A stretch of DNA of 64,000 nt from Hypericum androsaemum (lineage: Eukaryota > Streptophyta > Magnoliopsida > Malpighiales > Hypericaceae): the NCBI GenBank assembly GCA_963995505.1, contig OZ023187.1, positions 10,689,176 to 10,753,175 of the forward strand, given 5' to 3'. This document shows positions 1 to 9,926 of this stretch, piece by piece. The position numbers and the translations under genes were made by a program. Each line of letters opens with the position of its first letter. Within the stretch, counting starts at the first letter, position 1. The notes beneath the pieces were generated by a model. The model saw only the letters and a program-made list of their open reading frames with translations. It searched no databases and was not told the origin of the DNA.

Positions 1-401
1 CCTTTTTAATTTCCCTTTCGAGCCAGATTTTTATTTCTTTTTAGGAGTTGTTTGATTTGGAATCTCTTTATAATATTGAGCCTATTTATAGAGGCTTATT
101 TAATGAGAAAAAGCAGACCATTATTGATTGAAAAAGGTGGGCTTTGCTATATTGGTTCTTCTGAACTGTTCAAACACAACGGAGCAATTTCGTAGAGTTC
201 ATCATCGACTTATCAAGCGGATCTTCATCACCATTTGTTGAATCATCAACATATCAAGGTTCTTTGTTTTGACTCAAATTGTGGGTCGCGGTCTTCATAC
301 CTAGGTTCTTGTTTGGTTGTAAGCATCTGGTCAAGATCTCCATCACGATCTAGGATTTCACGCTTTATAGCTAGGTCTCATCGCATCGTTGGCCGGGTTC
401 G
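1..401 (+). mobile_element. Family C gypsy LTR fragment, 3' part
   Basis: This stretch matches the 3' two thirds of the LTRs at 20786-21406 and 22284-23000. They share a promoter-like block with TATTTATAG near 83-91, the segment on a transcript of about 300 bases after it, and the closing text ending in GGGTTCG. The window starts inside the LTR, so the 5' part is not visible. The last five bases expected (TATCA) are missing, and satellite starts at 402, so this end is not a normal LTR terminus. No PBS follows. A 72-codon reading frame over 235-453 crosses into the satellite and has no support. Confidence 0.75.
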
Positions 402-3057
402 AAGGCAAGGAAAGGAAAGCAAAGGCAGAAAAAGAAAAGAAAGGGCAAGATAAGGCAAGAAAATGAAAGAAAACGAAAAAAATTGAAAGAAAGGAAAGAT
501 TAGGCAAGAAAAGGCAAAAAAAGGCAAAAAAAGGAAAGATAAGGAAAGAAAAGGCAAGAAAATGTAAGAAAAGGCAAGATAAGGCAAGAAAAGGCGAGAT
601 ACGACAAGAAAATGCAAGATAAGGCAAGAAAAGGCAAAGAAAAGGGAAAAAAGGCAAGAGTGGGAAAGAAAAGGCAAGAAATAGCATAGAAAAGGCAAGA
701 AAAGGAAAGATAAGGCAAGAAAAGGCATGAAAAGGCAATAAAAGGAAGGAAAAGGCAAGGAAAAGGAAAGTAAAGGCAAGATAAGGCAAGAAAAGGAAAG
801 AAAAGGCAAGGAAAAGGAAAGGAAATGGCAAGAAAAAATATGATAAGGAAAGAAAAGGCATGAAAAGGAAAGGAAAAGGCAAGAAAAGGTAAAAAAAAGG
901 CAAGAAAAGGAAAGAAAAGGAAAGATAAGGCAAGAAAAGGCAAGGAAAAGGCAAGAAAAGACAAGAAAAGGAAAGAAAAGGCAGGTAAAAGGAATGAAAA
1001 TGCAAGAAAAGGAAGGATAAGGCAAGAAAAGGCAAGGAAAAGGAATGAAAAGGCAAGAAAAGGCCAGTTAAGGTAAGATAAGGCAAGAAAAGGAAAGAAA
1101 AGGCAAGGAAAAGGAAGGATAAGGCAAAAAAAAGTAAGGAAATGGCTGATAAGGAAAGAAAAGGCATGCAAAAGGCATGAAAAGGAAAGGAAAAGGCAAG
1201 AAACGGTAAAAAAAGGAAAGATAAGGCAAGAAAATGCAAGAAAAGGAATGAAAAGTCATGAAAAGGAAAGAAAAGTCAAGGAAAAGGAATAAAAATGCAA
1301 GAAAATGAAAGATAAGGCAAGAAAAGGCAAGGAAAAGGAATGAAAAGGCAAGAAAAGTGAAGATAAGGAAAGAAAATTAAAGATAAGGCAAGGAAAAGGC
1401 AAGAAAAGGCAAGGAAAAGGCTTAAGAAGGCAAGAAAAGGAAAGATAAGGCAAGAAAAGGCAAGAAAAAGGAATGAAAAGGCATGAAAAGGAAAGAAAAG
1501 GTAAGAAATGGAAAGAAAAGGCAAGAAAAGGCAAGGAAAAGGAATGAAAAGGCAAGAAAAGGAAAGATAAGGCAAGAAAAGGCAAGGAAAAGGAATGAAA
1601 ATGCAAGAAAAGGCAAGAAAAGGAAAGATCATGCAAGAAAAGGAAAGAAAAGGCAAGATAAGGCAAGATAAGGAAAGGAAAGGCTAGAAAAGGAAAGAAA
1701 AGGAAAGATGAGGCAAGAAAAGGCAAGATAAGGGAAGAAAAGGAAAGAAAAGGCAAGCAAAAGGCTAGATAAGGCAAGAAAAGGCAAGATAATGGAAGAA
1801 AAGGAATGACAGGGCCAGAAAAAGGCAAGAAAAGGCAAGTTAAGGTAAAAAAAGGCAAGGAAAAGGCATGAAAAGGCAAGATAAGGTAAGAAAAGGCAAG
1901 GAAAAGTGAAGAAAAGGCTAGATAAGGTAAGAAAAGGCAAGGAAATGCAAGATAAGGCAAGAAAAGGCAAGGAAAGGCATGGAAAAGGAATGAAAAGGCC
2001 AGAAAAGGAAAGATAAGGCAAGAAAAGGGAAGCAAAGGCAAGAAATGGAATGAAAAGGAAAGATGAGGCAAGAAAAGGAAATAAAAGGCAAGAAAAAGCA
2101 AGATAAGGCAAGATAAGGGAAGAAAAGAAAATAAAAGGCAAGGAAAAGGAAAGATAAGGCAAGAAAAGGCAAGGAAAAGGCAAGTAAAGGAAAGAAAAGG
2201 CAAAGAAAAGGGAAGATAAGGCAAGAAAAGGCAAGGAAAAGGCATGAAAAGACAAGGAAAAGGAATGAAAAGGCATGATGAGGTAAGCTAGGGCAAGAAA
2301 AGGAAAGAAAATGCAAGGAAAAGGTAAGATAAGGCAAGGAAAAGGCATGAAAATGCAGGAAAAGGTAAGAAAAGGCAAGAAATAAGGCAAGAAAAGGCAA
2401 GGAAAGGAAAGAAAAGGCGAGAAAAGGCAAGGAAAGGAAAGAAAAGAAAAGATAAGAAGAGGAAAGAAATGGAAAGAAAAGCAAAGATAAGATAAGAAAA
2501 GGCAAGATAAGGAAAGAAAAGGCAAGAAAAGGCAAGGAAAAGGCAAGGAAAAGGAATGAAAAGGCAAGAAAAGGAAAGATAAGGCAAGAAAAGGCAAGGA
2601 AAAGGAATGAAAATGCAAGAAAAGGCAAGAAAAGGAATGATCAGACAAGAAAAGGAAAGAAAAGGAAAGGAAAAGGCAAGAAAAGGCAAGATAAGGCAAG
2701 AAAAGGCAAGATAAGGAAAGGAAAGGCTAGAAAAGGAAAGATGAGGCAAGAAAAGGGAAGATGAGGTAAGAAAAGGAATGAAAAGGCAAGCAAAAGGCAA
2801 GATAAGGCAAGAAAAGGCAAGATAATGCAAGAAAAGGAAAGAAAGGGCAAGGAAAAGGTAAGAAAAGGAAAGTTAAGGTAAAAAAAGGCAATGAAAAGGA
2901 AGGAAAAGGCAAGATAAGGTAAGAAAAGGAAAGAAAAGGCAAGGAAAAGTAAAGAAAAGGCTAGATAAGGCAAGAAAAGGCAAGGAAATGCAAGATAAGG
3001 CAAGAAAAGGCAAGGAAAGGCAAGGAAAAGGAATGAAAAGGCAAGAAAAGGAAAGAT
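402..3057 (+). repeat. Purine-rich 10-bp satellite, array 1
   Basis: The array is made of 10-11 bp units of the form AAGGCAAGAA with variants AAGGAAAGAT, AAGGCAAGGAA, AAGGAATGAA and AAGGCATGAA. T is rare on the + strand and C occurs about once per unit. It is cut on the right by element A, whose target duplication (AAGAT) is satellite sequence. Stretches match later arrays: about 1060-1870 resembles 12900-13740, and the landmark GGCATGATGAGGTAAGC at 2272 recurs in array 2. Array 1 and array 2 were therefore one array before element A inserted. Long open frames on the minus strand reflect composition. Confidence 0.95.
3053..3057. repeat. Target site duplication of element A, left copy
   Basis: AAGAT lies directly before the TGATGT start of the 5' LTR and is repeated directly after the ACATCA end of the 3' LTR at 9927-9931. 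AAGAT is a common word in the satellite, so the match has limited information, but 5 bp is the normal gypsy duplication length and both LTR ends are exact. Confidence 0.85.
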
Positions 3058-3868
3058 TGATGTGAGACCATCCAACAACGAGCATGGAGCATTGCGTGTT
3101 CCAATTGGGCCGATTACAAGAGCACGAGCCAAGAAGCTTCAAGCTGAACTGAATGGATTTATTGAAGGCATTCGGACTCAAGTTGAATCAAGCAAGCCCA
3201 AGGACGACCTAGAAGGCCATGCTAAGCCCATACACGTTATTGGTGCTATTTTAGAAGCCTAGCATGCGCAAGATTCTTTTGGATGCATGCAAACAGAATT
3301 TCATCTTATCTTGGACATGCATCCCTAAATTTTAGGAACTTCTTTTCCTATGTTTTAGGACGTGATATTTACTAGATATTCTAGTATTTATCTTAGTTTA
3401 GTTTGTTTTTCCTACTTAGTGAATAATTAGGCCAGAATCCCTTTTATTTAGGAAGGTGAGTTTTGGCCAGCTTTGAACTCCTTATTTGGAGTTAGTTTTT
3501 GTTTAGGAATGTTTGAGACTTTTGGAGCCTATATAAAGGGACTCCAAGCAATAAAAACGTGGACAACCTTTTATTCATTCAGAATATACTTAGCTATTGC
3601 TAGTTTGTGAGTTTTGATACTCATTGTGTGTTCTTGGTTAGGCTAGTGCGTCGCTTAGCTAGGGCAACGTTTTTCACTTATCAAACAGATTATCCACCTC
3701 TGTTTGTGGCGTGATTCGACTTAAGGACTTGGGTTCTTGACTTCCATTGTTCGGGTTGAGGTGAGACATCACCAAGGTTCGTGCATTGCGTAGTTGGAGT
3801 TGGAGTCTTTCTCATCCATCAAGTAGCAGCGTTCCGTTCATGTGGAATTCCCAGCGAGTTTTACATCA
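3058..3868 (+). repeat. 5' LTR of element A
   Basis: 811 bp, starting TGATGTGAGACC and ending TTTTACATCA, with a 6-bp terminal inverted match TGATGT/ACATCA. It contains a TATA box at 3530-3537. The first about 205 bp keep the open frame that encodes the integrase C-terminus in the 3' LTR copy; here it is open from 3062 to 3262 but has no upstream pol. It differs from the 3' LTR at six positions, including one near 3243 and four in the last 150 bp. Confidence 0.95.
3530..3537 (+). promoter_or_regulatory. TATA box of element A LTR promoter
   Basis: TATATAAA stands in GGAGCCTATATAAAGGGACTCC, about 470 bp into the LTR. The same block is at 9588-9595 in the 3' LTR, at 44499-44506 in element B, and inverted at 32393-32400 in element D. 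Transcription would start about 30 bp downstream, which sets the U3/R border; the exact start cannot be read from sequence. Confidence 0.75.
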
Positions 3869-3870
3869 TT

Positions 3871-3882
3871 TGGTATCAGAGC
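3871..3882 (+). other. Primer binding site of element A (tRNA-iMet)
   Basis: TGGTATCAGAGC is the complement of the 3' end of plant initiator methionine tRNA. It lies two bases (TT) after the LTR end and is where minus-strand DNA synthesis starts. Confidence 0.95.
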
Positions 3883-4442
3883 TACGGCTTGCTACTACCT
3901 TTAATTTCGTTTTACTAAGTTCAGCTTACAATTCGTCTTTGTTTTGTTGCCGAACTTGAGTAGAGTTTGTTTGGTTGCATTCGGTTGAGACAAGAGAGAA
4001 AAGAAAGAGAGCGAATACAATCAGAAAAGAAAAAAAAAAGAAAAGAAAAGAAAGGAAAGAAAGAAAAGAGAGAGTACGCACCAAACAGGAATTGCAAGAC
4101 TAAATAGGCATTCGCAAGAAAGAGGAAGCGCCTAGGGCAAGGAGAAACGTGCAAGACCAAAGAGGGAGACCAAGTAGAGTCTTCTAAACGCAAGAAAACA
4201 AGCGGATAACATTCTGTTTGTTTGGTGAAATTTGTAGTTCAAGCAAAGGCGGTGCTAGCTTTAGTAAGAACATACAAGTATCACGAGTGGAAAAAGGCAA
4301 GAGTGTGTGAGCTCATTAGAGAGAAAAGCCAAATATTTGAGTGCAAACACGAGGGAACTTGAGTGCACCTTACATTGAGAGAAACACGTAAGGGAGTGAA
4401 CTTGTGAGGCCAGATTTTTTACTAACCACATTTTCTTGCAGC
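3883..4442 (+). other. 5' leader of element A with purine tract
   Basis: This non-coding leader runs from the PBS to the gag start. It has a run of AAAAG/GAAAG units at about 4018-4076 and the word GAAAAAGGCAAGAG at about 4289-4302, the same as the core of the satellite. Element B keeps both features in its leader. The leader also holds a candidate intron (4264-4441). Confidence 0.8.
4264..4441 (+). other. Candidate leader intron before gag in element A
   Basis: A donor-like TTA/GTAAGAAC at 4264 and a strong acceptor-like block (ACTAACC at 4421-4427 as branch site, then TTTTCTTGCAG ending at 4441) frame 178 bp just before the ATG at 4443. Element B has the same donor and acceptor (45285-45468, 184 bp) six bases before its ATG, although the surrounding leader differs. 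An alternative donor GTAAGG at 4388 would give only 54 bp, too short for a usual plant intron. No transcript evidence is available here. Confidence 0.4.
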
Positions 4443-7160
4443 ATGTCTCACGAAGGCGAGGAAGAAAAGGAGGGAACCTTGGCCCAAGTTGACATTAAGT
4501 TGCTCACGGAGGCTCTAACAAGGAATTTCCAACGCATGATGCAAGCTGAAATTGAGCCTATACGCGAAAAATTGAGTGCAATGGAGCGAGCTAGCACAAG
4601 TCATGCACCAAGAAGAAGAGCACCAAAAGAGTCAAGTGGAGAAGATTCTGACCATGAAGAAGATGCAAGATCCACAAGGAACTATAGGAGGCCGAGAGTT
4701 GAACAACCCATACGAGGTGAAATTCATGTACGTAGAGGGAGAGCGCCTATAGAAGCATGTGGAGAAGAATCTGACCATGACGAAGATGCAAGATCCACAA
4801 GGAACTATAGGAGGCCGAGAGTTGAACGCCATCCTAGGGAGGCAAGGCGAAGAGAGGATGACAACATAGGAAGCATTAAACTAAAAATACCTACCTTTGC
4901 TGGTCGTTCTGATCCGGAAGCTTACTTGGAGTGGGAGAAGAAAATTGAATTTGTGTTTGATTGCCACAATCATTCCGAAGCAAAGAAGGTAAAACTTGCC
5001 ATCACTGAGTTTACTGATTATGCTATAACTTGGTGGGATCAACTTGTGACAAGCAGGAGGCGTAATGGAGAGCGCCCTATAGCTACTTGGGGGGGAATGA
5101 AAGTGGTGATGCGGAAGAGGTTTGGTCCAAGTCATTACTATAGGGAGCTATACAAGAAGTTACAAGGCATGAGGCAAGGGAGCTTGAGTGTGGAGGAATT
5201 TTACAAGCAAATGGAGCTAGCCATGATAAGAGCTGATGTTGAGGAAGATAGAGAAGCTACCATGGCAAGATTTTTGAATGGACTCAATTCTGAGATCCAA
5301 GACAAAGTAGAGTTGCAACACTATGTGGAGTTGGAGGACATGGTGCACATGGCCACCAAGATTGAGAAGCAACTAAAGAGAGGAGGAGGAACAAGAGCTA
5401 CATCAGGTTCTAATTGGAAGCCGAGTTATCCAAGGAAGTTTGACAAACCACAGGCTACCAAAGAAGGGCAAAAATCCGAGAGTTCCAACACCAACTCTCA
5501 GAAGAAGGTGGAGGCCCCTCCCGCAAGAAACCGTGACATTAAGTGCTTTAAGTGTCAAGGAAGGGGTCATATATCTAGTCAATGCCCCAACAAGCAGCTC
5601 ATGGTGATTAGAGAAAATGGGGAGATTGAAACTGAAGGAGAGGAGTCGGAGCATGAAAGCCTACCCTCATTGGAGGATCTGTCCGAGGAGGAGTATCACG
5701 CACCCGGGGGACTTACCCTAGTCAGTAGGCGAGCCTTGAACTCCCAAGCCAAAGAAGAAGATGATGCAGCCCAAAGAGAAAACATCTTTCACACAAGGTG
5801 TTATGTTAAAGACAAAGTGTGTAGTGTCATCATTGATGGAGGGAGTTGTGCTAATGTAGCAAGTACCACTATGGTTGAGAAGCTAGGGTTGCGCACTGAA
5901 AAACACCCTAAACCATACAAGCTACAATGGCTGAATGATAGTGGAGAAGTGAGAGTGATGAAGCAAGTGTTAGTGGCCTTTCGCATTGGCAATTATGAAG
6001 ATGAGGTGTTATGTGACGTGGTACCAATGCAAGCGGGTCGCCTACTGTTGGGAAGGCCATGGCAGTTTGATAGAAGAGTAACTCATAATGGCTACACCAA
6101 CAAGTACTCGTTCATACTCAAGAAGCGGCTGATCACCTTAGCACCCTTGGCACCATCACAAGTCTGTGAGGATCAAAGGAAGTTGCAAATTGAATGTGAT
6201 GAAAAGAAAAGGAGTGATCAAAAGAAAAAGATTGAGAGGAGAGAAGAAGCCGAAAAACAGAAAGAAAAAATGGCCAAAAGAGAGGAAATACTTGAGAGAA
6301 CAAAAGAAGCCGGAAAAACAGAAATAAAGTCGGCCATTGAGAGAAAATCCGAGGGATGGAAAAGAAACTACTATGTGAGAGCAAGTGAGATTAAGCAAGC
6401 TTGTTTTGAAAAACAGTCTATGATCTTACTTCGGTATAGGGAGACACTTTTAGTTGCTAACGAGCTTGAGCCACATTTGCCAAGCATGGTTAAATCTCTT
6501 TTACAGGATTTTGAGGATGTATTCCCCAATGAGCTACCACCAGGTTTGCCACCAATAAGGGGAATTGAACATCAGATTGACTTCGTTCCGGGAGCATCAA
6601 TTCCAAACCGACCAGCTTATAGAAGCAATCCGGAGGAGACGAAAGAACTTGAGAAGCAAGTCAATGAACTTTTGGAGAAAGGGTACGTGAGAGAGAGCAT
6701 GAGTCCATGCGCTGTTCCGGTCTTACTTGTGCCAAAGAAAGATGGATCATGGAGGATGTGTGTTGATTGTCGCGCTGTCAACAACATTACGGTAAAATAT
6801 CGTCACCCTATTCCTCGTTTAGATGACATGTTGGATGAGTTGTATGGTTCTTGCATGTTTTCAAAGATTGATTTGAAAAGTGGTTATCATCAGATTCGCA
6901 TGAAAGAAGGTGATGAATGGAAAACAGCGTTTAAAACGAAGTATGGTTTGTATGAATGGATGGTCATGCCTTTTGGATTATCTAATGCACCTAGTACATT
7001 CATGCGCCTTATGAATCATGTTTTACGTCCATTCATTGGCAAATTTGTAGTTGTTTACTTTGATGATATACTCATTTATAGCAAGAGCATTGAGGAGCAC
7101 GTAGAGCACTTGAAATCTGTTTTGATTGCACTTAGGAGGATCAATTATTTGCTAACTTGA
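4443..7160 (+). pseudogene. gag-protease-RT part of element A polyprotein
   Basis: Encodes the capsid/nucleocapsid, protease and most of the reverse transcriptase that package and copy the element RNA in cytoplasmic particles. I chose the ATG at 4443 (MSHEGE) rather than the in-frame ATG at 4404 because element B begins its gag with the same MSHEG and the acceptor-like TTGCAG lies directly before it. It has 905 codons. The gag domain covers about residues 150-330; a CCHC knuckle uses C368, C371, H376 and C381. The protease motif is IDGGS with D465. A charged K/E-rich linker lies at about 575-640. RT has the [11 protein letters not shown] block and Y872-F-D874-D875. The frame ends too early, at 7160, because one base is missing near 7138-7141 relative to the conserved RT text, so RT loses its thumb and the rest of pol shifts frame. 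Confidence 0.92.
4641..4830 (+). repeat. In-frame 123-bp tandem duplication in gag
   Basis: The text GAAGATTCTGACCATGAAG at 4641 recurs as GAAGAATCTGACCATGACG at 4764, each followed by about 45 near-identical bases coding ARSTRNYRRPRVE. The period of 123 bp keeps the frame and doubles an acidic-then-basic segment N-terminal to the gag domain. The equivalent acidic segment in element B is where its gag is joined to the satellite. Confidence 0.85.
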
Positions 7161-8140
7161 AGAAGTGCACCTTTTGCACAGATAAGCTTGTATTCTTGGG
7201 TTTTGTTGTTAGTGCTGAAGGAATACAGGTTGATGAAGAAAAGATAAAGGCAATTAGGGATTGGCCGACCCCCACAAACATTGCACATGTTCGAAGCTTC
7301 CATGGACTAGCAAGCTTCTACCGAAGATTTGTGAAAGATTTTAGCACCATAGCCGCACCACTCACCGAAGTCATTAAGAAGAGCGTTGGATTCAGCTGGG
7401 GAGAAGAGCAAGAGAAAGCATTTCAATTACTCAAAGAGAAGTTGACGAATGCTCCTTTATTAGCTTTACCTAATTTTTCTAAAATGTTTGAAGTTGAGTG
7501 TGATGCTTCAGGTGTAGGAATTGGCGCTGTACTCATGCAAGATCGACGGCCAATTGCCTATTTCAGCGAGAAATTAAGCGGAGCAACTCTAAACTATCCG
7601 ACCTATGACAAAGAGTTGTATGCTTTAATTCGGACATTGGAGACATGGCAGCACTACTTGTGGCCCAAGGAATTCGTGATACACACTGATCATGAATCGT
7701 TGAAGCACTTGAAAGGGCAACACAAGCTGAATAAGAGGCATGCACGCTGGGTAGAATTCATTGAGACATTTCCTTATGTCATTCGCTACAAGCAAGGTAA
7801 GGAAAATGTGGTTGCCGATGCACTATCACGGAGGTATGCCTTGATCTCAACTCTTGATGCTAAGTTACTTGGTTTTGAACACATCAAAGAGTTGTATGCT
7901 GAAGATATTGATTTTGGTGATCTATTCCGAGCTACGGAGAAGGGTGCGAGTAATAAATTCTTTCAGAATGAAGGTTACCTATTTCGTGAAAACAAACTTT
8001 GTGTGCCTAATTGTTCTATGCGAGAATTGCTTATGCAGGAGGCACATGGAGGAGGATTGATGGGGGCACTTTGGAATCGCAAAGACCTTGGCAATGCTAC
8101 AAGATCATTTCTTTTGGCCACACATGAAGAGGGATGTTGA
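7157..8140 (+). pseudogene. RT end, RNase H and integrase N-terminus of element A
   Basis: This continues pol in a different frame from the upstream part; homology starts right at the frameshift near 7142. The first about 110 codons are the RT thumb/connection text ([18 protein letters not shown]). RNase H follows, with a complete catalytic set D116, E153, D178 and D221 counted from the ATG at 7157. It degrades the RNA strand of the RNA-DNA hybrid. The last about 25 codons are out of frame, because a run of five G at about 8070-8074 carries one G more than the homologous text in element D. The integrase zinc-binding H-H part straddles this break. Confidence 0.9.
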
Positions 8141-9320
8141 AAGAGTTTGTGGCCGTTGCATCACTTGCAAGCAAGCCAAGTCAAAGGTAAAACCCCATGG
8201 TTTGTATACTCCACTACCTATACCTAGTGAGCCTTGGATTGATATTTCTATGGACTTTGTGTTAGGACTTCCTAGGACTAAGCGTGGACGAGATTCTATC
8301 TTTGTGGTAGTGGATAGATTTTCTAAGATGGCACATTTTATTCCATGTCATAAAACTGATGATGCTTCTAATGTTGCTGATTTGTTCTTTAGAGAAATTG
8401 TTAGATTGCATGGCATGCCTAGGACAATTATTTCTGATAGAGATGCTAAATTCTTGAGCTATTTTTGGAAGACCTTGTGGTGCAAGTTAGGTACTAAGTT
8501 GTTATTCTCTACTACTTGTCATCCACAAACTGATGGTCAAACTGAAGTTGTGAATAGAACTCTATCTACACTCTTAAGAGCACTTATTAAGCATAACATT
8601 AAGAATTGGGAGGAATGTTTGCCACATGTTGAATTTGCTTACAATCGATCAGTTCATTCTGCTACTCAATTCTCACCATTTGAGCTTGTTTATGGATTTA
8701 ATCCTTTGACTCCATTGGATTTGTCACCTTTACCTTTGAGTGAGCATGTTAATTTCGATGGCAAGAAGAAGGCAGAATTTGTCAAGCAATTACATGAAAA
8801 GGCAAGGCTGAATATTGAGAAGAGAACGGAGCACTATGCAAGGCAAGCCAACAAAGGACGGCACAAAGTTGTCTTTGAGCCTGGTGAATGGGTTTGGTTG
8901 CATATGCGAAAGGAGCGTTTTCCCGTTCAACGTCGCTCCAAGTTACTACCTCGTGGAGATGGTCCATTCCAAGTTTTAGAGCGCATTAATGACAATGCCT
9001 CCAAGCTTGATCTACCTGGTGAGTATAATGTAAGTGCTACATTTAATGTTGCTGACTTAAGCCCTTTTGATGCAGGTGAAGATTTGAGGGCAAATCCTTT
9101 TCAAGAGAGGGGGAATGATGTGAGACCATCCAACAACGAGCATGGAGCATTGCGTGTTCCAATTGGGCCGATTACAAGAGCACGAGCCAAGAAGCTTCAA
9201 GCTGAACTGAATGGATTTATTGAAGGCATTCGGACTCAAGTTGAATCAAGCAAGCCCAAGGACGACCTAGAAGGCCATGCTAAGCCCATACACGTTATTT
9301 GTGCTATTTTAGAAGCCTAG
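8088..9320 (+). pseudogene. Integrase of element A with LTR-encoded tail
   Basis: 410 codons from the first ATG after the second frameshift. It inserts the cDNA into chromosomal DNA. Visible are the CxxC half of the zinc finger (C24, C27) and the catalytic triad D56, D117 and E153 with 35 residues between the last two. A GPF-type C-terminal core ([11 protein letters not shown]) follows, then a tail with [16 protein letters not shown]. The frame crosses the polypurine tract and runs 205 bp into the 3' LTR, so about the last 67 residues are encoded by U3. I recall a similar layout, with a CR motif in place of a classical chromodomain, for the CRM lineage, where the tail is thought to guide insertion to centromeres. 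The domain itself looks intact; only the N-terminal join is broken. Confidence 0.92.
9103..9115 (+). other. Polypurine tract of element A
   Basis: AAGAGAGGGGGAA directly abuts the TGATGT start of the 3' LTR. It primes plus-strand DNA synthesis. It also lies inside the integrase reading frame, which continues into the LTR. Confidence 0.92.
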
Positions 9321-9926
9321 CATGCGCAAGATTCTTTTGGATGCATGCAAACAGAATTTCATCTTATCTTGGACATGCATCCCTAAATTTTAGGAACTTC
9401 TTTTCCTATGTTTTAGGACGTGATATTTACTAGATATTCTAGTATTTATCTTAGTTTAGTTTGTTTTTCCTACTTAGTGAATAATTAGGCCAGAATCCCT
9501 TTTATTTAGGAAGGTGAGTTTTGGCCAGCTTTGATCTCCTTATTTGGAGTTAGTTTTTGTTTAGGAATGTTTGAGACTTTTGGAGCCTATATAAAGGGAC
9601 TCCAAGCAATAAAAACGTGGACAACCTTTTATTCATTCAGAATATACTTAGCTATTGCTAGTTTGTGAGTTTTGATACTCATTGTGTGTTCTTGGTTAGG
9701 CTAGTGCGTCGCTTAGCTAGGGCAACGTTTTTCACTTATCAAACAGATTATCCACCTCTGTTTGTGGCGTGATTCGACTTAAGGACTTGGGTTTTTGACT
9801 TCCATTGTTCGGGTTGAGGTGAGACATCACCAAGGTTCGTGCATTGCGTAGTTGGAGTTGGAGTCTTTCTCATCCATCAAGTAGCAGCGGTCCGTTCGTG
9901 TGGAATTCCCAGCGAGTTCTACATCA
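9116..9926 (+). repeat. 3' LTR of element A
   Basis: 811 bp, the same length as the 5' LTR and different at six positions. The first 205 bp code the integrase tail up to the TAG at 9318-9320. It has a TATA box at 9588-9595. It ends with TTCTACATCA and is followed by AAGAT, the right copy of the target duplication (9927-9931). Confidence 0.95.

Larger units (their letters stand above)
3058..9926 (+). mobile_element. Complete CRM-like Ty3/gypsy element A
   Basis: A 6,869-bp LTR retrotransposon with two 811-bp LTRs (TGATGT...ACATCA), an initiator-Met PBS, a gag-protease-RT-RNase H-integrase coding order, a polypurine tract and a 5-bp target duplication in the satellite. By eye the LTRs differ at six positions: about 0.7%. 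At the commonly used plant rate of 1.3e-8 per site per year this means roughly 0.3 million years. The RT text, the gag text and an integrase tail that runs into the 3' LTR with [14 protein letters not shown] resemble the CRM chromovirus lineage; that placement is from recognition, not a tree. Two single-base frameshifts, near 7138 and 8070, break pol. Both could be real mutations or assembly errors in short homopolymers. Confidence 0.95.

Noticed and set aside
358..3181. Many minus-strand open frames of 60-360 codons with Phe/Leu/Ser-rich text
   Set aside because: They follow the satellite exactly, exist in several frames at once, and have a 10-residue period from the 10-bp unit. No codon pattern or start context suggests genes.
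3921..4193. 90-codon minus-strand frame over the leader of element A
   Set aside because: Created by the purine tract in the leader; not kept in element B.
4632..6398. Minus-strand frames opposite element A gag and protease
   Set aside because: Shadows of the coding strand.
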